Assembly: GCA_934668375.1 (NCBI GenBank)
Contig: CAKUNF010000006.1
Span: forward strand, 32,086-96,085
Length of the DNA stretch: 64,000 nt
DNA from: an uncultured Parolsenella sp.
GTDB taxonomy: Bacteria; Actinomycetota; Coriobacteriia; Coriobacteriales; Atopobiaceae
Direction: 5' to 3'
A model generated the notes under the pieces. The model saw only the letters and a program-made list of their open reading frames with translations. It did no database searches and was not told the origin of the DNA. The translations under genes were made by a program, and so were the position numbers. Shown here in pieces: positions 60,507-64,000 of this stretch (its first letter is position 1; every line of letters starts with the position of its first letter).

Positions 60507-60603
60507 ATCAAGGCGATTTTGGCGATCGCGCCGCGTGCGACGTCCGCAGCCGTCTCGCGTGGCAAGTAAAAATGCAGTACTACGTTAGGAAGGAAGGGAA
60601 GAA

Positions 60604-62019
60604 ATGGCAGTTCTCGACTTTATCGTCAACATTCTGTCTACGCCGGAAATTCTAGTCGGCCTTCTCGCTCTCCTCGGTCTCGTGCTTCAGAAGAAGCCCG
60701 TCGAGGATGTTGTCATGGGTACCATCAAGACCATCGTTGGCTTCCTGGTCCTCACCGCCGGTTCCAGCTACCTGCAGTCCGGCTCCCTGCTCGCCTTCGG
60801 CGAGGTCTTCAACTACGCGTTCTCCATGCAGGGCGTCGTGCCTAACAACGAGGCCGTCGTCTCCATGGCTCTGAACACGTTCGGCCAGGACTCCGCTCTC
60901 ATCATGTGCATCGGCATGATCCTCAACATCGTGCTGGCTCGCTTCTCGCGCATGCGCTACATCTTCCTCACCGGCCACCACACGCTCTACATGGCGTGCA
61001 TGCTCGCCGTCGTGCTGAGCATCGGCGGCCTCTCTGGCTGGCAGCTCTGGGTTGGCGGCGGCTGCGTCCTCGCTTTCATCATGGTGCTCTCGCCTGCCTA
61101 CTGCCAGCCGACCTTCAAGAAGGTCACCGGCACCGACGGCGTTGCCCTCGGTCACTTCGGCGGCATTGGCTATGCCATCGCCGGCCAGGTGGGCAAGCTC
61201 TTCAAGGGCGGTAAGTCCACGGAGGATATCAACTTCCCGAAGCGTCTTATCTTCCTGCGTGACACCACCGTCTCCATCTCCATCACGATGATCGTGTTCT
61301 TCTTCATCGTGACCGCCGTGGCTGTTGCCCGCGGCATCCTCTCCGCCGACCCGACGCAGTTCAGCTACCTGAACACCCTGCTCAACGTCGGCACCGAGAC
61401 CCAGACCAACTGGGTTGTCTGGGCCTTCACCTCTGGCTGCGCCTTCGCTGGCGGCGTCTACATCGTGCTCTCTGGCGTCCGCCTGATCGTCGGCGAGATC
61501 GTCCCCGCCTTCAAGGGCATCGCCGAGAAGCTCGTCCCCGGCGCCATCCCCGCCATCGACTGCCCGGTTGCGTACCCCTACGCTCCTAACGCGGTCATCA
61601 TCGGCTTCCTGGTTTCCTTCGCCGCTGGTGTCATCGGCCTCGTCATCCTGACCGCCATCGACGCCAACCTCGCTCCCGTTGCCCTCATCCTCCCCGGTGT
61701 TGTCCCGCACTTCTTCTGCGGCGCCACCGCTGGTGTCTTCGGCAACGCCGAGGGCGGCGTGAAGGGCTGCGTCGCGGGCGCCTTCGTCCACGGCCTGCTC
61801 ATCACCTTCCTGCCGGCCATCTGCATGCCGGTCTTCACGAGCCTTGGCTTCACCTCCGCCACGTTCTCCGACGCCGACTTCTCCTGGCTCGGCATCCTGT
61901 TCGGCAACCTGGCTCAGGCTGTCCAGGGCATGCCCCTGCTCGTCATCTGCGTCATCTTCTTCGCCGCGCCGATCGTTTACAACTTCGTCGCCCCGAAGCA
62001 CGAGGTCGCTGCTGAGTAG
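60604..62019 (+). CDS. PTS EIIC, ascorbate (UlaA/SgaT) type
   Basis: The 471-residue protein has about 11-12 membrane segments. The start DFIVNILSTPEILVGLLALLGLVLQKKPVEDVVMGTIKTIVGFLVL and later FLTGHHTLYMACMLAVVL, SPAYCQPTFKKVTGTDGVALGHFGGIGYAIAG and GVVPHFFCGATAGVFGN match UlaA-like EIIC. The family moves L-ascorbate in enterics, but coriobacterial members may take other substrates. AAGGAAGGGAAGAA precedes the ATG. EIIB follows 204 nt later beyond a hairpin. Confidence 0.93.
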   Translation: MAVLDFIVNILSTPEILVGLLALLGLVLQKKPVEDVVMGTIKTIVGFLVLTAGSSYLQSGSLLAFGEVFNYAFSMQGVVPNNEAVVSMALNTFGQDSALIMCIGMILNIVLARFSRMRYIFLTGHHTLYMACMLAVVLSIGGLSGWQLWVGGGCVLAFIMVLSPAYCQPTFKKVTGTDGVALGHFGGIGYAIAGQVGKLFKGGKSTEDINFPKRLIFLRDTTVSISITMIVFFFIVTAVAVARGILSADPTQFSYLNTLLNVGTETQTNWVVWAFTSGCAFAGGVYIVLSGVRLIVGEIVPAFKGIAEKLVPGAIPAIDCPVAYPYAPNAVIIGFLVSFAAGVIGLVILTAIDANLAPVALILPGVVPHFFCGATAGVFGNAEGGVKGCVAGAFVHGLLITFLPAICMPVFTSLGFTSATFSDADFSWLGILFGNLAQAVQGMPLLVICVIFFAAPIVYNFVAPKHEVAAE

Positions 62020-62097
62020 CATTTGCTGCGGAGGGTTTAGCTGGCAGCCTGTCCACTGAACGAATGCCAGTCTGACCTAATTTGTGTCACCTTACCG

Positions 62098-62133
62098 ATT
62101 GCGGGGCTGGGGCTGCGGCTCTGGCCCCGCAAT
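62098..62133 (+). terminator. Hairpin between EIIC and EIIB
   Basis: ATTGCGGGGC (62098-62107) pairs with GCCCCGCAAT (62124-62133), 16-nt loop. No T run follows. As it is inside an operon, it may act as an mRNA stabiliser or partial attenuator. Confidence 0.5.
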
Positions 62134-62223
62134 TGGGTAACATCGTTGTTGGTGCACGGCGCCTGGCCGTGCGTAAACGGGCGATGGTCCCAGAGGGGCT
62201 GTCGCGATACGAAAAGAGGAACC

Positions 62224-62508
62224 ATGGAAGTCCACAAGATTATGTGCGCCTGCGGCTCTGGCCTCGGCTCCAGCCTTATGGTCGAGATGAACATCAACGA
62301 CGTCCTCAAGAAGATGGGCAGGTCTGACATCCAGGTCAGCCACTCCACCACCTCCGACGTCAAGCCCGGCGCTGCCGATCTGTTCGTCGTTGGCCGCGAC
62401 CTCGCCGACTTCATCAAGGACGTCCCCGAGGACTCCAAGGTCATCCTCAACAACATCGTTGACAAGAACGAGCTTCAGGAGAAGCTCACCGAGGCCTTCG
62501 CTCGCTAA
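62224..62508 (+). CDS. PTS EIIB, ascorbate/lactose type
   Basis: The 94-residue protein has the EIIB signature MCACGSGLGSSLM with the phosphorylated Cys10. VSHSTTSDVKPGAADLFVVGRDL matches the UlaB/SgaB group. It moves phosphate from EIIA to the sugar. The ATG at 62224 follows AAAGAGGAACC; an ORF extension to 62146 has no site. It completes the ascorbate-type PTS. Confidence 0.93.
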   Translation: MEVHKIMCACGSGLGSSLMVEMNINDVLKKMGRSDIQVSHSTTSDVKPGAADLFVVGRDLADFIKDVPEDSKVILNNIVDKNELQEKLTEAFAR

Positions 62509-62594
62509 GTCCTCGCTTCCGAGCGCCTGATCGCTCGGGAGTTGCGAAGCAATTCGCATGCGCCGCATCTGCGGCGGCCTTCCAGAGAAATGTG

Positions 62595-62645
62595 ACCCGG
62601 CATCGTACGTACGGTACAAACCTGCGACGATGCCGGGTTTCTCTT
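62595..62645 (+). terminator. Terminator of the ascorbate-type PTS operon
   Basis: ACCCGGCATCGT (62595-62606) pairs perfectly with ACGATGCCGGGT (62627-62638) and is followed by TTCTCTTTC. A smaller CCGAGCG/CGCTCGG hairpin lies at about 62520-62538. Confidence 0.8.
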
Positions 62646-62715
62646 TCTTGGGCGCCGCATCACCTATCCTTAGGTCAGCAAATGTATTGGAGTCCATGAC
62701 TTTTAGGAGATGCAC

Positions 62716-63360
62716 ATGGAAATCAACCGCATGATCGACCACACCCTGCTCAAGCCCAACGCCACGCGCGCTCAGATCGAGAAGCTCTGCGACGAGGCCC
62801 TCGAGTACCACTTCGCCTCCGTCTGTGTAAACACCTGCTGGGTGCCTCTCTGCGCCGAGAAGCTCGCCGGTAGCGACGTCAACACCTGCTGCGTCGTGGG
62901 CTTCCCCCTGGGCGCCATGCTCCCCGCCGCTATCGCCGAGGAGACCCGCATGGCCGTCGAGGCCGGCGCCGACGAGGTCGACATGGTCATCAACGTAGGC
63001 TGGCTCAAGGATGGCGACTACGATGCCGTGCGCAACCAGATCGCCGGTGTTGTGAAGGCCGCCAACGGCAAGTGCGTCAAGGTCATCATCGAGGCCTGCC
63101 TGCTCACCGATGAGGAGAAGGTCAAGGCTTGCGAGCTGTCCGTCGAGGCTGGCGCCACGTTTGTGAAGACGAGCACGGGCTTCTCCACGGGCGGCGCCAC
63201 CGTTGCCGACGTTGCCCTCATGCGCAAGACCGTGGGCGACAAGTGCAAGGTTAAGGCCGCTGGCGGCATCCACACCGCCGAGGAGGCCAAGGCCATGGTC
63301 GAGGCCGGTGCCGACCGCCTTGGCTGCAGCGCTGGCGTCCAGATCATGGCTGGCTGCTAG
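62716..63360 (+). CDS. deoC: Deoxyribose-phosphate aldolase (copy 3)
   Basis: The 214-residue protein is the compact Bacillus-type [35 protein letters not shown] with the catalytic Asp, [14 protein letters not shown] and VKAAGGIH with the Lys residues. The Arg after GGI is replaced by His. It is clearly different from copies 1 and 2 (28 residues shorter) and closer to standard DeoC. The ATG at 62716 follows TAGGAG at 62704-62709; the ATG at 62710 overlaps this site. It is separated from the PTS by a terminator but may share its regulon. Confidence 0.93.
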   Translation: MEINRMIDHTLLKPNATRAQIEKLCDEALEYHFASVCVNTCWVPLCAEKLAGSDVNTCCVVGFPLGAMLPAAIAEETRMAVEAGADEVDMVINVGWLKDGDYDAVRNQIAGVVKAANGKCVKVIIEACLLTDEEKVKACELSVEAGATFVKTSTGFSTGGATVADVALMRKTVGDKCKVKAAGGIHTAEEAKAMVEAGADRLGCSAGVQIMAGC

Positions 63361-63394
63361 GGATTTCGCCGCATCTCGCTGACTGCACGTAAAA

Positions 63395-63434
63395 GCCGAG
63401 GGCCCCTCGCATGCGCTTGCGAGGGGCCCTCGGC
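63395..63434. terminator. Bidirectional terminator, deoC-3 / LemA
   Basis: A perfect 17-bp stem (63395-63411 with 63418-63434, left arm GCCGAGGGCCCCTCGCA), 6-nt loop. It serves two convergent genes. Confidence 0.9.
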
Positions 63435-63462
63435 TCGTTTGAGACGCTCTCCGTACTCGGCT

Positions 63463-64000
63463 CTAGAACTTCACCTGCGGAGCCTGGGCGTCTGTCTCGG
63501 AGATCTCAAAGCCCTTCTTGGGCGAGCGACCACCGGCGAACAGGCTGCCCGGGAAGGTCTGGATGGCGTTGTTGAACATGAGGACGCAGTCGTTGTAGCT
63601 CTGGCGAGCGTAGACGATCTTGTTCTCGGTCTCCTCGAGCTGGTTCTGGAGCTGCTGGAAGTTCGTGTTGGCCTTGAGCTCGGGATAGCTCTCAGAAAGG
63701 GCGAACAGCTGGCGCAGGGCTCCGGTGAGCTGGTTGTTTGCCGCCATGGCCTCCTCGGGCGTCGTGGCGCTGGTGACGCCATTGCGCGCGGCGATGACGG
63801 CCTGGAGCGTGCCAGACTCGTGCGAGGCGTAGCCCTTCACGGTCTCCACGAGGTTGGGGATGAGGTCTGCGCGGCGCTTGAGCTGGGCGTTGATCTGGTC
63901 CCAGGCGTTGTTGCAGCGATTTGAGAGCCTCACGATGTTGTTGCTCAGATGAATGCCAAACAGCGCGATCAAGACGACGATCGCAACGACGATGACAATG
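63463..64000 (-). CDS. LemA family protein, 5' end beyond the window
   Basis: The protein has a hydrophobic N-terminal segment running off the right edge (IVIVVAIVVLIALFG). LemA landmarks follow: NRCNNAWDQINAQLKRRADLIPNLVETVKGYASHESGTL, AARNGVTSATTPEEAMAANNQLTGALRQLFALSE and YPELKANTNFQQLQNQLEETENKI. LemA proteins are membrane-anchored helical bundles of unclear function. The TTG at 63972 should not be taken as the start, because the frame stays open upstream and continues the membrane helix. Confidence 0.9.
   Translation of the reverse strand, partial: IVIVVAIVVLIALFGIHLSNNIVRLSNRCNNAWDQINAQLKRRADLIPNLVETVKGYASHESGTLQAVIAARNGVTSATTPEEAMAANNQLTGALRQLFALSESYPELKANTNFQQLQNQLEETENKIVYARQSYNDCVLMFNNAIQTFPGSLFAGGRSPKKGFEISETDAQAPQVKF

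Noticed and set aside
63463-63972. LemA gene complete with a TTG start at 63972
   Set aside because: The frame continues upstream to the window edge with a membrane helix that belongs to LemA, so the gene is truncated by the window.

Overview
The window is high-GC, densely coded bacterial chromosome. Several features point to a member of the Coriobacteriia (Actinomycetota), most likely Olsenella, Atopobium or a close relative. These are the gyrA / tRNA-Ile / tRNA-Ala order, the rpsF-ssb-rpsR-rplI-dnaB-purA block usual near actinobacterial oriC, the many PTS systems, the LPXTG surface proteins, and an Nramp protein carrying DAGG in place of DPGN. The genus is inferred from gene content only.

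Positions 1-13,000 hold housekeeping genes. In order they are the 3' end of gyrA, a DUF151 nuclease, tRNA-Ile(GAT) and tRNA-Ala(TGC), typA, a TRIC-like channel, tRNA-Ser(GGA) and tRNA-Ser(CGA), a DUF4013 membrane protein, rpsF-ssb-rpsR-rplI, dnaB and purA. Positions 12,500-24,700 carry purine synthesis genes (purD, purE, purF, purM, purN) mixed with a NUDIX hydrolase, an ABC exporter, a pyridoxal kinase and a class B sortase. An rRNA methyltransferase and an LDH/HicDH-family dehydrogenase follow.

Positions 25,860-34,470 form a surface-protein island. It has a VWA protein with FctA-type isopeptide domains, two paralogous beta-helix/InlB-repeat proteins, and two small DNA-binding proteins. Their sorting motifs are MPQTG, IPQTG and LPQTG. 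Each of the five genes is preceded by the same AT-rich promoter-like element, so the island looks like one regulon. This is the most novel feature seen. A 9-G tract lies in the leader of the last gene.

Positions 34,670-38,300 hold an EF-G-like GTPase, a Coriobacteria-type protein of unknown function, and a 218-bp element with 57-bp inverted arms. Positions 38,370-47,780 are a sugar region: an RmlD-like reductase, two class I mannose-6-phosphate isomerases, two near-identical deoC genes, a mannose-family PTS (IIA, IIB, IIC, IID), a ribulose-phosphate-3-epimerase-type enzyme and a GntR regulator.

Positions 47,800-57,240 hold a likely Mg2+/envelope region. It contains a CorC-like CNNM/CBS protein, small conserved proteins, a polysaccharide deacetylase, a PRC/MgtE-N/CBS membrane protein behind a leader with a short proline-containing ORF, and an NRMT-like Nramp transporter. 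Positions 57,300-63,400 hold two DeoR regulators, an FSA-type transaldolase, an ascorbate-type PTS (IIA, IIC, IIB) and a third deoC, consistent with one carbohydrate pathway. A LemA gene runs off the right edge.

A 33-nt palindrome-ended repeat occurs at seven intergenic sites, and a second family of CCCAAAAG...CTTTTGGG hairpins occurs at five.
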